Below, piece by piece: positions 16,204 to 25,300 of a stretch of DNA of 64,000 nt (its first letter is position 1; every line of letters begins with the position of its first letter). A program made the position numbers and the translations under genes. This DNA is from SZUA-36 sp963704855 (lineage in GTDB: Bacteria > Pseudomonadota > Gammaproteobacteria > Xanthomonadales > SZUA-36): assembly GCA_963704855.1 (NCBI GenBank), contig CAVPHY010000024.1:434001-498000 (forward strand), read 5' to 3'. The notes beneath the pieces are model-generated. The model did no database searches. It saw only the letters and a program-made list of their open reading frames with translations, and was not told the DNA's origin.

Positions 16204-16982
16204 CAGGCCTTGTTCAGTTCTGCTGACAGGACGGCATGAAGGGCCGGGGTCGCAGCCAGCACCGAGCCCGTATCCAGACCGGGTGTCCGGCCATCGAGGT
16301 CGGTAAACCGCCCGCCCGCCTCGGTGACGATGACATAAAGCGCGGCGATGTCGAGGATGTTGACGTCGGATTCAATTACCGCGTCCAGTTGGCCGGCGGC
16401 CAGGCGGTGGTAGTGATAATAATCACCATAACCGCGTGTGCGGTTGGTCTTGGCAAGGATGCGGCCAAGTGCAGCCCAACGCCCGCCTGCGGCAAGGCTC
16501 TGGATATTACCGGTGGAAATACTGGCCTGGCTGATGGTGTTCACCTGGCTGATGTGCAGTTGCCCTTCAGCGTTGAACGCACCTCCGCCACGTGTCGCCC
16601 AGACCAGTTCATCCATGGCAGGCGCACAGGAAACGCCGAGTATCAGTTCACCCTGATGCATCAAAGCGATCTGCGTGGAGAACATACCGTAGCGCTTTAC
16701 AAAACTCTTGGTGCCGTCGATCGGGTCGACCAGCCAAAGGTATTCGGTGTCTTTACTCTCTGCACCGTACTCCTCACCATAGATCCCATGCTCGGGAAAA
16801 GCGCGGCTGATGGTTTGACGGATGATCTGTTCGGCGCCCCGATCGGCCACCGTAACCGGTGTCTGATCGCTCTTGATTTCGATATCAAAATTGCCATTGT
16901 AGTAAGACAGGATCAGCTCGCGTGCAGATTTCGCAGCCTGCAGTGCAACGGCGAGGAATTCCTTTATTCGGGTTTCGGTCAT
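16203..16982 (-). CDS. Histidinol-phosphatase-like / inositol monophosphatase family protein
   Basis: A 259-residue Mg-dependent phosphatase of the IMPase superfamily. Motifs: GEEYGAES near residue 70, WLVDPIDGTKSFVKRYGMF near 83-101, and ESDVNILDIAALYVIVTEAGG near 200-220. The resemblance is to HisN-type histidinol phosphatases rather than SuhB, but other small phosphate esters are possible. First gene of a leftward trio with nudE and cysQ; divergent from bioA. Confidence 0.82.
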   Translation of the reverse strand: MTETRIKEFLAVALQAAKSARELILSYYNGNFDIEIKSDQTPVTVADRGAEQIIRQTISRAFPEHGIYGEEYGAESKDTEYLWLVDPIDGTKSFVKRYGMFSTQIALMHQGELILGVSCAPAMDELVWATRGGGAFNAEGQLHISQVNTISQASISTGNIQSLAAGGRWAALGRILAKTNRTRGYGDYYHYHRLAAGQLDAVIESDVNILDIAALYVIVTEAGGRFTDLDGRTPGLDTGSVLAATPALHAVLSAELNKA

Positions 16983-17019
16983 GATGGTTTCGACTTGATT
17001 GGGTTATCCGGTAAATATT

Positions 17020-17048
17020 GATTTACAAAATCCCGGGCTGGTTTACAA
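17020..17048 (+). promoter_or_regulatory. Direct repeat resembling BirA half-sites
   Basis: GATTTACAAAA and GGTTTACAAAG occur 20 bases apart in the gap ahead of bioA. GGTTTACAA equals one half of the E. coli BirA operator, but the expected inverted partner TTGTAAACC is not at the right distance. It may be a diverged biotin operator or chance. Confidence 0.2.
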
Positions 17049-17127
17049 AGCGGCTTGCATGGCGGCCCGCGACTGCCCATGATACCAGACTCGTGACATG
17101 GCGCCGTACCAGCAGAGGACGATAGAT

Positions 17128-18477
17128 TTGGGTAAGAATGAAGCACTCCGCCAACGTGACCTGGCGGTGCTCTGGCACCCCACCACGCAGATGAAAGACC
17201 ATGAATGGCTGCAGTTGTTACCGGTCAAAAGCGGTCGGGGTGTATGGCTGGAGGACATGGAGGGCAAACGGTATATCGACGCCATCAGTTCCTGGTGGGT
17301 TAACCTGTTTGGTCACGCCAATCCGCACATCAATGCAGCTGTCAGCGAACAGGCCAGCCGCCTCGAACACGTTATCCTCGCAGGTGTTACCCACGAACCG
17401 GCGGTGCGTCTGGCCGAAATACTGGTGGCGATCACACCGCCCGGTCTGGAGCGGGTGTTTTTTGCCGACAGCGGTGCCTCCGCGGTCGAAATTTCACTGA
17501 AAATGAGTTTTCACTACTGGCGCAATATCGGTGAACAGGGCCGCACGCGTTTTGTGACCCTGTCCAACAGTTACCATGGCGATACGCTGGGTGCATTGAG
17601 CGTCGGGGACGCCGGTCTGTTCAAGACGGCCTATGAACCCTTGTTGATGGAGCCGTTGCTCGCCCCGAGCCCGGATTGTTTTGCCCTGCCACCTGAGCAA
17701 TGGGATGAGCACGCTGCCAGCAAGCTGGCTGATATGCGTGCAATATTCGCGGCGCACGAAGGCGAGATTTGCGCGGTCATCATCGAACCCCTGGTGCAGT
17801 GCGCCGGTGGTATGCGGATGTATCCACCCTCCTATCTGACCGGTTTACGCGCGCTCTGCGACGAATACCGGATTCACCTGATAGCCGATGAGATCGCCGT
17901 GGGTTTTGGCAGGACAGGCAGTATGTTTGCCTGCGAGCAGGGCGGCATATCGCCGGATTTCATGTGTTTGTCCAAGGGTTTGACCGGTGGTTACTTACCC
18001 ATGTCGGCGGTGCTGACCAGTAACACTGTTTACCAGGCGTTCTATGATGAATACACAACGCTGCGGGGCTTTTTGCATTCACACAGTTACACCGGTAATG
18101 CACTCGCCTGTGCGGCGGCCCTGGCCACCATGGAACTGTTCGAGCAGCGCGATGTGCTGGCCGACAATCGCCTGTTGGCGGCGTATATGCTGGAAGCTGT
18201 TTCACCGCTGCGAGATCACCCCCACGTGGGTGATATCCGTCAGACAGGCATGATCCTGGCGATGGAGATGGTGGCGCAACGTGAACCTATGATCCAGTAC
18301 GACTGGAAACAACGGCGCGGCATCAGGGTATACCAGTACGCCATGGAGCAGGGCGTGTTGCTCCGCCCGATAGGCAACGTGATCTATTTTATGCCGCCCT
18401 ATGTCATATCACCTGCGGAGATCGATCTGCTGGCAAAAGTCGCCATGGCGGGTATTGACTTGGCGACAAAGGAGTAG
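17128..18477 (+). CDS. bioA: Adenosylmethionine-8-amino-7-oxononanoate aminotransferase
   Basis: A PLP enzyme of about 449 residues in biotin synthesis that converts KAPA to DAPA using S-adenosylmethionine as amino donor. Class III aminotransferase features: WHPTTQMKDHE near the start, SGASAVEISLKMSFHYW, NSYHGDTLGALSVGD, IADEIAVGFGRTGSMF and the PLP lysine in CLSKGLTGGYLPMS. I suggest the TTG at 17128 (GAGG 9 bases ahead); an ATG at 17098 is in frame but has no ribosome site. Other bio genes are absent from the window. rsmE follows 8 bases later, suggesting cotranscription. Confidence 0.93.
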   Translation: MGKNEALRQRDLAVLWHPTTQMKDHEWLQLLPVKSGRGVWLEDMEGKRYIDAISSWWVNLFGHANPHINAAVSEQASRLEHVILAGVTHEPAVRLAEILVAITPPGLERVFFADSGASAVEISLKMSFHYWRNIGEQGRTRFVTLSNSYHGDTLGALSVGDAGLFKTAYEPLLMEPLLAPSPDCFALPPEQWDEHAASKLADMRAIFAAHEGEICAVIIEPLVQCAGGMRMYPPSYLTGLRALCDEYRIHLIADEIAVGFGRTGSMFACEQGGISPDFMCLSKGLTGGYLPMSAVLTSNTVYQAFYDEYTTLRGFLHSHSYTGNALACAAALATMELFEQRDVLADNRLLAAYMLEAVSPLRDHPHVGDIRQTGMILAMEMVAQREPMIQYDWKQRRGIRVYQYAMEQGVLLRPIGNVIYFMPPYVISPAEIDLLAKVAMAGIDLATKE

Positions 18478-18485
18478 GTGCTTCA

Positions 18486-19214
18486 ATGCGTCAGTCACGT
18501 ATTTACACATCCCAACCACTGCAACTGGCAGGGCAGGTTGAACTGGCAGGGCCGACCGCTCATTACCTGTCACGCGTACTGAGGTTGTCAAAAGGTGATG
18601 CCCTGATCCTGTTCAATGGCGACGGTAAGAACTATTCGGCAGAGATCACCGCCATCCAGTCCCAACGCGTTCAGGTGAGGCTTCTGGACAGCAGCGAGCC
18701 CGGTAATGAATCACCGCTGAAAATTACACTGGTTCAGGCTGTTTGCCGCGGCGAGCGGATGGACTACACATTGCAAAAAGCAACAGAGTTGGGGGTGTTC
18801 CGTATTCAGCCGCTGATAAGCCAGCGGGTTGAGGTGCGTCTGGATAAATCCCGGCAGACCAAACGCCTGGAGCACTGGCAGGGGGTGGTGGTTTCGGCAT
18901 GCGAGCAGAGTGGCCGTGCAATCGTGCCGGAAGTAAAGGCGCCGCTTTCCATGGCTGACTGGATATCGTGTACGGATGAATCACCACGCCTGGTGCTTGA
19001 TCCACTGGCGGAAAACAAGCTTTCCAGCTTGCCTGTCGCGTCTGACTCTCTCTCCCTGGTGGTTGGGCCTGAAGGTGGTTTTACGGACCAGGAAATGGAA
19101 GCTGCACGCGCAAACGGCTTAACGGGAGTGTCCCTCGGTCCACGGGTTTTGCGCACCGAAACCGCAGGCCCTGCGGCAATTGCAGTGCTGCAGGCAAAGA
19201 CGGGTGGCTTTTAA
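18486..19214 (+). CDS. rsmE: 16S rRNA (uracil-1498-N3)-methyltransferase RsmE
   Basis: A 242-residue SPOUT-class enzyme methylating U1498 of 16S rRNA. The N-terminal PUA-like domain (about 1-75) includes HYLSRVLRLSKGDALILFNGDG; the C-terminal knotted domain has LVQAVCRGERMDYTLQKATELGV, the SAM-binding VVGPEGGFTDQE near 195 and LGPRVLRTETAGPAAIAVLQ at the end. GGAG lies 10 bases before the ATG. It follows bioA closely. Confidence 0.95.
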   Translation: MRQSRIYTSQPLQLAGQVELAGPTAHYLSRVLRLSKGDALILFNGDGKNYSAEITAIQSQRVQVRLLDSSEPGNESPLKITLVQAVCRGERMDYTLQKATELGVFRIQPLISQRVEVRLDKSRQTKRLEHWQGVVVSACEQSGRAIVPEVKAPLSMADWISCTDESPRLVLDPLAENKLSSLPVASDSLSLVVGPEGGFTDQEMEAARANGLTGVSLGPRVLRTETAGPAAIAVLQAKTGGF

Positions 19215-19239
19215 GGTTTCCAGCAAGGCAAAAATCAGC

Positions 19240-19399
19240 TCAATGGTTTCTGAAAGATTCGCACGGCGTTTGCCAGACGCCGGGGTGGGTGGTTGGTTCC
19301 GGGACCGTACGAGGCAGGAGCCGAGTATCGAGCGACACCAGGGATGTGACTAGCGCGTCCCGGAAGTAACCACCCTCCCCGGCGGCCCCACCACCGTAC
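19240..19399. repeat. Dispersed repeat with internal 27-bp inverted repeat (copy B)
   Basis: The outer parts (19240-19268 and 19381-19399) match the short copy at 56-99. Between them lies an insertion-like segment bounded by imperfect inverted repeats at 19279-19305 and 19357-19383 (24 of 27 positions pair). A smaller stem CGGCGT/ACGCCG (19264-19282 region) also forms. No transposase is present and the 76-codon minus-strand ORF across it looks like a by-product. It resembles a MITE or REP-type element located after a gene end. Confidence 0.65.
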
Positions 19400-19477
19400 A
19401 AATTAGATAGTACGAGAAAGAAAAGTTGGCTCAATGACGAGTTTGGTGAGTCAGCAATGTAACTGGGCAAGCCTGCG

Positions 19478-19939
19478 TTAACTATCGTAAGCCGCCAGCT
19501 CTACCATACGTGTGAGGTCGCCCAGGTCCGGTATGACTGCCCGCAGGTCATCAATCGTGACAAAGCTGAAAACGGTAGTCGGTACCTCTTCGATCTGCTC
19601 TTCAACGAGGGTTGTCATGCTTACCTTTTTGAGTCTAGGCAAACCCTGGATCAGCAGACCGAGGTAATTCACCTGGGTGGATTCACCGAGGGTTTTGACG
19701 ATCAGAATGCGGGATTTGGAGGTGATCTTGGTGGCGACGCTGTCATTGAGCAGTTGTTCGTAATTGATAACCGGGACCTGCCAGCCACGCCAGGCCATTT
19801 CACCGAGCAACCAGCTCGGGCCCTGTTCGAAGGGTTCGGGCGAAGTGTAGTTCAGTATTTCCCCCACCACGCTATTGGGGAGCAATACATAGCCGTCAGT
19901 CAGCGGCGCCAGGATTGTACGGATTTCCTTATCAACCAT
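19478..19939 (-). CDS. chpC: CheW-like protein ChpC
   Basis: A CheW-domain protein of about 153 residues (VLLPNSVVGEILNYT, WRGWQVPVINYEQLL, ILIVKTLGES). CheW proteins link receptors to a CheA kinase; this one lies directly after chpA, overlapping its 3' end by a few bases, as ChpC does in the Pseudomonas Chp cluster. Start could be 19948 or 19939; I chose MVDKEI. It is distinct from PilI, the second CheW here. Confidence 0.82.
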   Translation of the reverse strand: MVDKEIRTILAPLTDGYVLLPNSVVGEILNYTSPEPFEQGPSWLLGEMAWRGWQVPVINYEQLLNDSVATKITSKSRILIVKTLGESTQVNYLGLLIQGLPRLKKVSMTTLVEEQIEEVPTTVFSFVTIDDLRAVIPDLGDLTRMVELAAYDS

Positions 19940-22900
19940 TTTTTTCAACCTCTTTACGCAGCAGTTTTCTGGCTTCGTCGATCAATTCTGATTCTTTATA
20001 AGGCTTGGAAAGATAGGCGTTAGCGCCAGCCTCTTTGCCGCGGTCACGATGCTTCTTGCCCGCTCTCGAGGTAATCATGATGATTGGAACATTGCGAAGC
20101 CTGGCATCGGCGCGCACGTATTCCGCGACCTGGTAACCGTCCATGCGGGGCATCTCGATGTCCAGCAGCAACAGGTCGGGTACACGATCCTGCATTAGCT
20201 CAGTTGCCTCCACTCCATCCCGCGCAGTGATGACTTCGATGTCGTAAGCCTCCAGCACACGCGTGGTTACCTTGCGCATCGTTATGGAGTCATCAGCGAC
20301 CAGGGCCAGCGTTCTTTGCGGCCGGATGTCGATGCTTTCAATCGGTGGTGCGGGCCGCGCACCGGTCAGCACCGCCTGCCTGATCATTGGGCCGGCATCG
20401 ATGATAATAACCACCTGGCCATCGCCCGTAATGGATCCGCCAAGTATACCCGGCACACAGTTGATCTGTGGCCCGACCGGTTTGACCACGATTTCCCGGT
20501 GGCCCAGAAGCGCTGATACCCGGAAAGCCGCACGATGCCCACCGGATTTGATCATCAGGATAGAGATGGTGTCATCGCCCAGCGGGGTGGTTGGCTCGCC
20601 TAAGAGCGGTTCCAGGTCAAGAATTGGATAGGACTCACCTGCAAACTCGTAGGCAGGGTCCGCATCTTCCAGCAGGGCCTGGTAATCCGCGGGTAACATA
20701 CGCGAAACACCCGCTACACTGGCAACCGGGATCAGGTACGGATGTTCGCCGGCCATAACGCCAATGGCCTGCATGACCGCCAGTGAGAATGGAATCCGGA
20801 TGGTAATGCAGCAGCCCTTGCCTTCCTCGGAGTCTATCTCTATTGAACCACCGATCTGTTTGATCTCATTGTTGACCACATCCATACCGACACCGCGCCC
20901 TGAAAGTGATGTGACGGTCTTTGACGTGGAAAACCCACTGTTGAGAATGAGCTGCTGCAGTTGTCGTGGCGAAGGATCAGCATCCTTGTCCATCAATCCT
21001 CTTTCAATGGCCAGCCTGTGGATGGTCTTGAGGTCTAACCCGGCGCCATCATCTTCAACACGCACAACGAATTCGGTGGCTTCGGCGGCTACGGTAATAC
21101 TGAGTTGACCCTCTTCCGGCTTGTTGAGTTTCTTCCTCACTGCAGGCTTTTCAATGCCATGTGCAATCGAATTTCTCAGCAGGTGTTCCAGTGGCGCGGT
21201 AATCCTTTCCAGTACATTTCGATCCAGTTGGTCACCGCCTCCGGTCATACGCAAGTTCAGGCGCGCTATATTTCCGGTTTCATTGGTAGCGGTGCGGATG
21301 ATACGGCGCAGGCGTGGTGCAATGGTGCCAAAATGCACCATGCGGGTTTGCATTAGGCCTTCCTGCAATTCGTTGCTGACGCGCGACTGCTGCACCAGCA
21401 GGGCTTCAGACTTGCGTGCTGAAGTGTCGAGTAATTCCTGCAGGTTCAACAGGTCCGATACAGATTCCGACAGGCTGCGCGACAGCTGTTGCAGGGATGA
21501 GAACCGATCCAACTCCAGTGGATCAAACTCTTCCGAGCCATCCGGCGTCTCCTCGTGATAGCGCGAGCGTATCTGGGTCTCGGTTTCAATCTCAAGCTTG
21601 CGGAACTGTTCACGGAGACGTGAAACGGTTACATCAAACTCTTTCAGGTTGTCACGTAGGTGTACGACCTGCTGCTCAAGGTGTGAGCGGACGATACTGA
21701 TCTCACCGGCCGAATTGACAAGTGAGTCGAGTAAATCGGCGTTCACCCGGATGTGCTGTGAAGCCGCAGTCTCCGCACTATACTCCCCGCTGGTTTCCTG
21801 TTCGGTTGCAGGAATAACCACGTCCGGTATCTCTTGCAGTGTCTCAGCGGGGGCATCAGTTTTAGCCGGAGCTTTAACCGGAGCTGCCTTTTTGCTTTGG
21901 ACTGGAGCCGTTTTCTCACTCTGGGCCGAAGCCGTTTCCTCACTCTGGGCCGGGGCCGTTTCCTCACTCTGGGCCGGGGCCGTTTTCTCGCTATGGGCTG
22001 CAACAGGTAAGGTTAAGGAGATCAGGTGATCGACCTGCTGATCAAACAGCTTCAGAATCTGACCCGCCTGCGGTATCTCACCCTGGCTTGCCTGTTGAGT
22101 CCAGACATTGAGACGGTCGCAGCCCTGCTCCAGCAGGTCAATTGCTGGTAACGAAGGCGTCAGCGACATTCCTGCAATACGCTCCAGCAATGTCTCCATG
22201 GAGTGGCTGAGTGTGCCCAGCACACTGATGCCCGCCATGCGCGCACCGCCTTTAAATGTATGTATTTCACGTTGCAGGTGCTGCACCAGGCCCAGGTCCG
22301 ACAGGTTGCTGCGCCAGCTGTTCAGGAGAGAATCGCAGCGCTCAAGAATGTCCGTGGCCTCTTCGAGGAAGATGGCAAGAATCTCATGATCAACCGGTTC
22401 AGGTACCACATCTGCCGGACGAGCCGGCAGGTCATCCACAGGCTCCACGGCTTCGACGTGCTCATCGACTGCCTCGGCTCCCGGTTCATCTGCAAGGGTT
22501 TCGGCATCCGCTGCTTCTTCTTCCTGAACGGTTGATGCTGCTGCGAATTCATTGGTCAGAGCGTGCAATTGCTCAATCTGGCTGTCCTCATCACCTGCAA
22601 GCTCTGCTTCCGGGTCGCCTTCGTGCACTGCCAGGCAGGTTTCGAAATGTGCCAGGCTGGTGGCAACGGTCCACATTGCATGATCACTGAATGCTTTCCC
22701 GCTCTGGCTTTGCGCCTCAAGAAAACCCTCCAGGGCCCGGGCGACTTCGGACTCCTTGCCCAGCGGGTCCAGTGCGGTCGTTCCGGCGATGGTATGGATC
22801 GCGATGATTTCATCAGCGTTTGCCGTGCAGCTTCGACTCCTCGAAATACGTTCCATCAGACCCGCCAGCACTGCAAGCTTCTCGCTCAGTTCTTTACGAA

Positions 22901-25238
22901 CCAGTTCCTTGAGTGTGGGCTCCGCCGGTCTTCCAGCGCTGTCTGCAGTTCCGGCTGCCGTCTCCGGGGCAGCAGCACCACCACCGTGTAACAGCCCGGC
23001 AACGGGCGTTGGCAAGACATTGCCCAGTTCTGCCCAGTCGGGCTTATTGCCTGCGGCGATTACATCGGCCTGCTGGGCGAGCGCCTCGATTGCTTCGACG
23101 TTCAGTTCGGAAGGCTGCTGTTGAAGGCGGCGCTTCATCTCCGGCAGCATGGCCTGGGTCAGACGGACAACCAGCGCAACATCATCAGTGGATTCAATGC
23201 TGCCTTCCAGCAAGGTGTTGAGCAGCGCTTCAATATGCCATGCGAAATCGCCCACCTCATCCGCACCGACCATACGGCCGCTGCCTTTAAGCGTGTGGAA
23301 GCCGCGGCGGATTTCGGTCAGCAATTCAGGATTGTCCTGTTGCCGAATCCATAAGGGAACCTTTTCACCCAGCATGGCTGTAACGGACTCGTACTCTTCG
23401 AGGAATACCTCCAGTAACTCAGGATCAACTGATACTGGCAGTGCAGCGCCAGCTTCAGGATCTGCACTCTTTTCGGCGGGAGCTTGTTTCGGTTTTGGCG
23501 GTGTGACAATTGCCTCAACCGTTTCCATTTCGCCGACCGGCAGGAGATCGAGGCGTTCTTTCAGAATCTCAAAAAATCGCCCGCGATTACTCTGTTGGTC
23601 ACGGCATCCCGCCAGGTAAAGCTCGAAAGCTGCGACGGCATCGGTGACATTTTCCAGCTGATCCGGGTCCACGGCAGCTTCTGTCCCGGCATATCGCAAC
23701 AGGTTGCCAAGTGCGTTGCGCAACTTCAGGGCCAGCGAAGCGGTTTCTGGCTCCCCGATCAATTCAAGGGCACCGGCGATGTGTTCCATCGGGCTGCTGA
23801 AATCTGCATTTTTATCACCTGCGAAGTGCCGCAATACACCGTCTTGCACCTGGTGAAGGCTGACCACGGTCTCGCTGAGCAGGTGGGCGCGGATGCGTCG
23901 TATCTCGTGCCCCGGCAAGTCGATATAACCCGGCTCCTGGTCTTCCAGTAATGGTTCTCCAAGGGTCGTAATCTGTTCTTCAAGAACGGACTCAACCCGT
24001 ATCAACTCCCCGGCCAGGCCCATTAAAAGTGATTTGCGCGTATCAGGATCTGATTCGATTTCGGGATCTTCGCTGGCTGCGAAAGCCGGCATCAGTTTCT
24101 CTATGGACTGCGCGGAATCACCCAGGCCCATCATTCTCAGCGTATCCTGCAGCCTCATGAGGGCATCGTGACTATGCTCGCGGCTGGCGGGTCTTATTTC
24201 ACCGGTGCGTAACTCAAGATCCAGTGCATCCTTGACCAGCGAAAACTCATCGCGGACCGCTGCACCGAGGGAGATATACAGTTCGCGATTACGCCCGGTT
24301 ACGGCCCCGCGGGCACGTATCAACACGTCCCGGTCGGGCACCAGTTCCTGCAACTGGAACCGTTCGCGGAGCTGATCGACGCTGGTGCTGCCCGGTTTGG
24401 CCTGTGCGATATGAAACAGCAATGCCTGGGAAAGCGCGTTGACCGACTCAAAATCGGTGCTCTTTTCACCCCCTTCCGAAAGTGTCTTTAGCACCAGGTG
24501 CAGGCGCGCAAACAGACGCCGCAGGTGCATGTCATTATCGGTGGCGCCATCTAGCAACCCGCCGATAACCTTGGAGGCGATCCACCACAGGCGTCGCAGG
24601 TCAATTCTCTCCAACCTGACCTGTAGTGTTTCGCAAACAGAGAGAAGCGGTGACAAAAGTTCAATATCATCCTGTTGCTGCAGCCATCGCAGCAGGGCGT
24701 TTTCCCATTGGCGCCGCATACGCAGGGTGAATTCCGCGAAAGGCTCGTCAAAAACCGGTTTGTGCTCATCGGCTTTGATTTCCAGTTCCGGCAGCGGCAC
24801 GTCAAGGCTGGGCGTAAACAGCGTGGCTTCGGAAACAATATTGGCATTGTAAGCTGCACGCAATTCATTGATAACGGGCAGCAATAAAATGGGCAGATCA
24901 TGGTGACCGGCCTGCAGGCGATCCAGGTAAGACGGCACGACGACGATGGCATCCATCATCGCGCCATAGGCTTTTCGCGGGTCTCGTATGTTTTGCTCGC
25001 TGAGCTCATCGCAGACCTTGATCATCTCCTCAACAACGAGCATCGCACCTTGCAACATCAGTGTTTCGAAGGTGTACTTCAATTGCAGGAGGTGATCGGC
25101 AGTATTTGCGATCGCATCGCCCGCATGAGCAGTATTGGCCATATGCTCAATCTGTGTACGTATCTGGGTCAGGTGCTTATCGAGATCAGGGCGAACCCAG
25201 GTTAGGACTGTGCTTGCATTTGATCCTTCAAGTAACAT
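19932..25238 (-). CDS. chpA: ChpA-type hybrid histidine kinase of type IV pilus chemosensory system
   Basis: A 1768-residue multi-Hpt CheA. The N-terminal 600 residues are helical and Hpt/FimL-like. Canonical or near-canonical Hpt histidines are seen near 648 (FHTLKGSGRMVG), 814 (IHTIAGTT, degenerate around the His) and 992 (IHTFKGGARMAG). A low-complexity linker near 1075-1150 has 8-residue repeats. Then come the CheA dimer helix (near 1164), the ATPase domain (LEHLLRNSIAHGIEK near 1355; VEDDGAGLD), a CheW-like domain and a receiver (VADDSITMRKV near 1644; Asp in LLLDIEMPRMDGY near 1691). It should phosphorylate PilG to control pilus extension or retraction. It has fewer Hpt motifs than P. 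aeruginosa ChpA. Confidence 0.93.
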   Translation of the reverse strand: MLLEGSNASTVLTWVRPDLDKHLTQIRTQIEHMANTAHAGDAIANTADHLLQLKYTFETLMLQGAMLVVEEMIKVCDELSEQNIRDPRKAYGAMMDAIVVVPSYLDRLQAGHHDLPILLLPVINELRAAYNANIVSEATLFTPSLDVPLPELEIKADEHKPVFDEPFAEFTLRMRRQWENALLRWLQQQDDIELLSPLLSVCETLQVRLERIDLRRLWWIASKVIGGLLDGATDNDMHLRRLFARLHLVLKTLSEGGEKSTDFESVNALSQALLFHIAQAKPGSTSVDQLRERFQLQELVPDRDVLIRARGAVTGRNRELYISLGAAVRDEFSLVKDALDLELRTGEIRPASREHSHDALMRLQDTLRMMGLGDSAQSIEKLMPAFAASEDPEIESDPDTRKSLLMGLAGELIRVESVLEEQITTLGEPLLEDQEPGYIDLPGHEIRRIRAHLLSETVVSLHQVQDGVLRHFAGDKNADFSSPMEHIAGALELIGEPETASLALKLRNALGNLLRYAGTEAAVDPDQLENVTDAVAAFELYLAGCRDQQSNRGRFFEILKERLDLLPVGEMETVEAIVTPPKPKQAPAEKSADPEAGAALPVSVDPELLEVFLEEYESVTAMLGEKVPLWIRQQDNPELLTEIRRGFHTLKGSGRMVGADEVGDFAWHIEALLNTLLEGSIESTDDVALVVRLTQAMLPEMKRRLQQQPSELNVEAIEALAQQADVIAAGNKPDWAELGNVLPTPVAGLLHGGGAAAPETAAGTADSAGRPAEPTLKELVRKELSEKLAVLAGLMERISRSRSCTANADEIIAIHTIAGTTALDPLGKESEVARALEGFLEAQSQSGKAFSDHAMWTVATSLAHFETCLAVHEGDPEAELAGDEDSQIEQLHALTNEFAAASTVQEEEAADAETLADEPGAEAVDEHVEAVEPVDDLPARPADVVPEPVDHEILAIFLEEATDILERCDSLLNSWRSNLSDLGLVQHLQREIHTFKGGARMAGISVLGTLSHSMETLLERIAGMSLTPSLPAIDLLEQGCDRLNVWTQQASQGEIPQAGQILKLFDQQVDHLISLTLPVAAHSEKTAPAQSEETAPAQSEETASAQSEKTAPVQSKKAAPVKAPAKTDAPAETLQEIPDVVIPATEQETSGEYSAETAASQHIRVNADLLDSLVNSAGEISIVRSHLEQQVVHLRDNLKEFDVTVSRLREQFRKLEIETETQIRSRYHEETPDGSEEFDPLELDRFSSLQQLSRSLSESVSDLLNLQELLDTSARKSEALLVQQSRVSNELQEGLMQTRMVHFGTIAPRLRRIIRTATNETGNIARLNLRMTGGGDQLDRNVLERITAPLEHLLRNSIAHGIEKPAVRKKLNKPEEGQLSITVAAEATEFVVRVEDDGAGLDLKTIHRLAIERGLMDKDADPSPRQLQQLILNSGFSTSKTVTSLSGRGVGMDVVNNEIKQIGGSIEIDSEEGKGCCITIRIPFSLAVMQAIGVMAGEHPYLIPVASVAGVSRMLPADYQALLEDADPAYEFAGESYPILDLEPLLGEPTTPLGDDTISILMIKSGGHRAAFRVSALLGHREIVVKPVGPQINCVPGILGGSITGDGQVVIIIDAGPMIRQAVLTGARPAPPIESIDIRPQRTLALVADDSITMRKVTTRVLEAYDIEVITARDGVEATELMQDRVPDLLLLDIEMPRMDGYQVAEYVRADARLRNVPIIMITSRAGKKHRDRGKEAGANAYLSKPYKESELIDEARKLLRKEVEKNG
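21907..22002. repeat. Four 24-bp tandem repeats inside chpA
   Basis: Four adjacent 24-base units beginning GCCGTTT or GCCGTTTT encode 8-residue repeats of the type SE(E/K)TAPAQ on the minus strand. They lie in the flexible linker between the last Hpt and the CheA core. Copy number can change in frame. Confidence 0.8.
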
Positions 25239-25300
25239 CAGTGCGTCCCTCAGAATATTTCAGCGCAGTCCAAGCGTGGTTTTATCGCTTGCATGATCAT

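Noticed and set aside
16236..17021. 261-codon plus-strand ORF
   Set aside because: It is the shadow of the hisN-like phosphatase gene, which has intact IMPase motifs.
19240..19470. 76-codon minus-strand ORF
   Set aside because: It covers the repeat element and ends in repeat-derived residues; no start signal or homology pattern.
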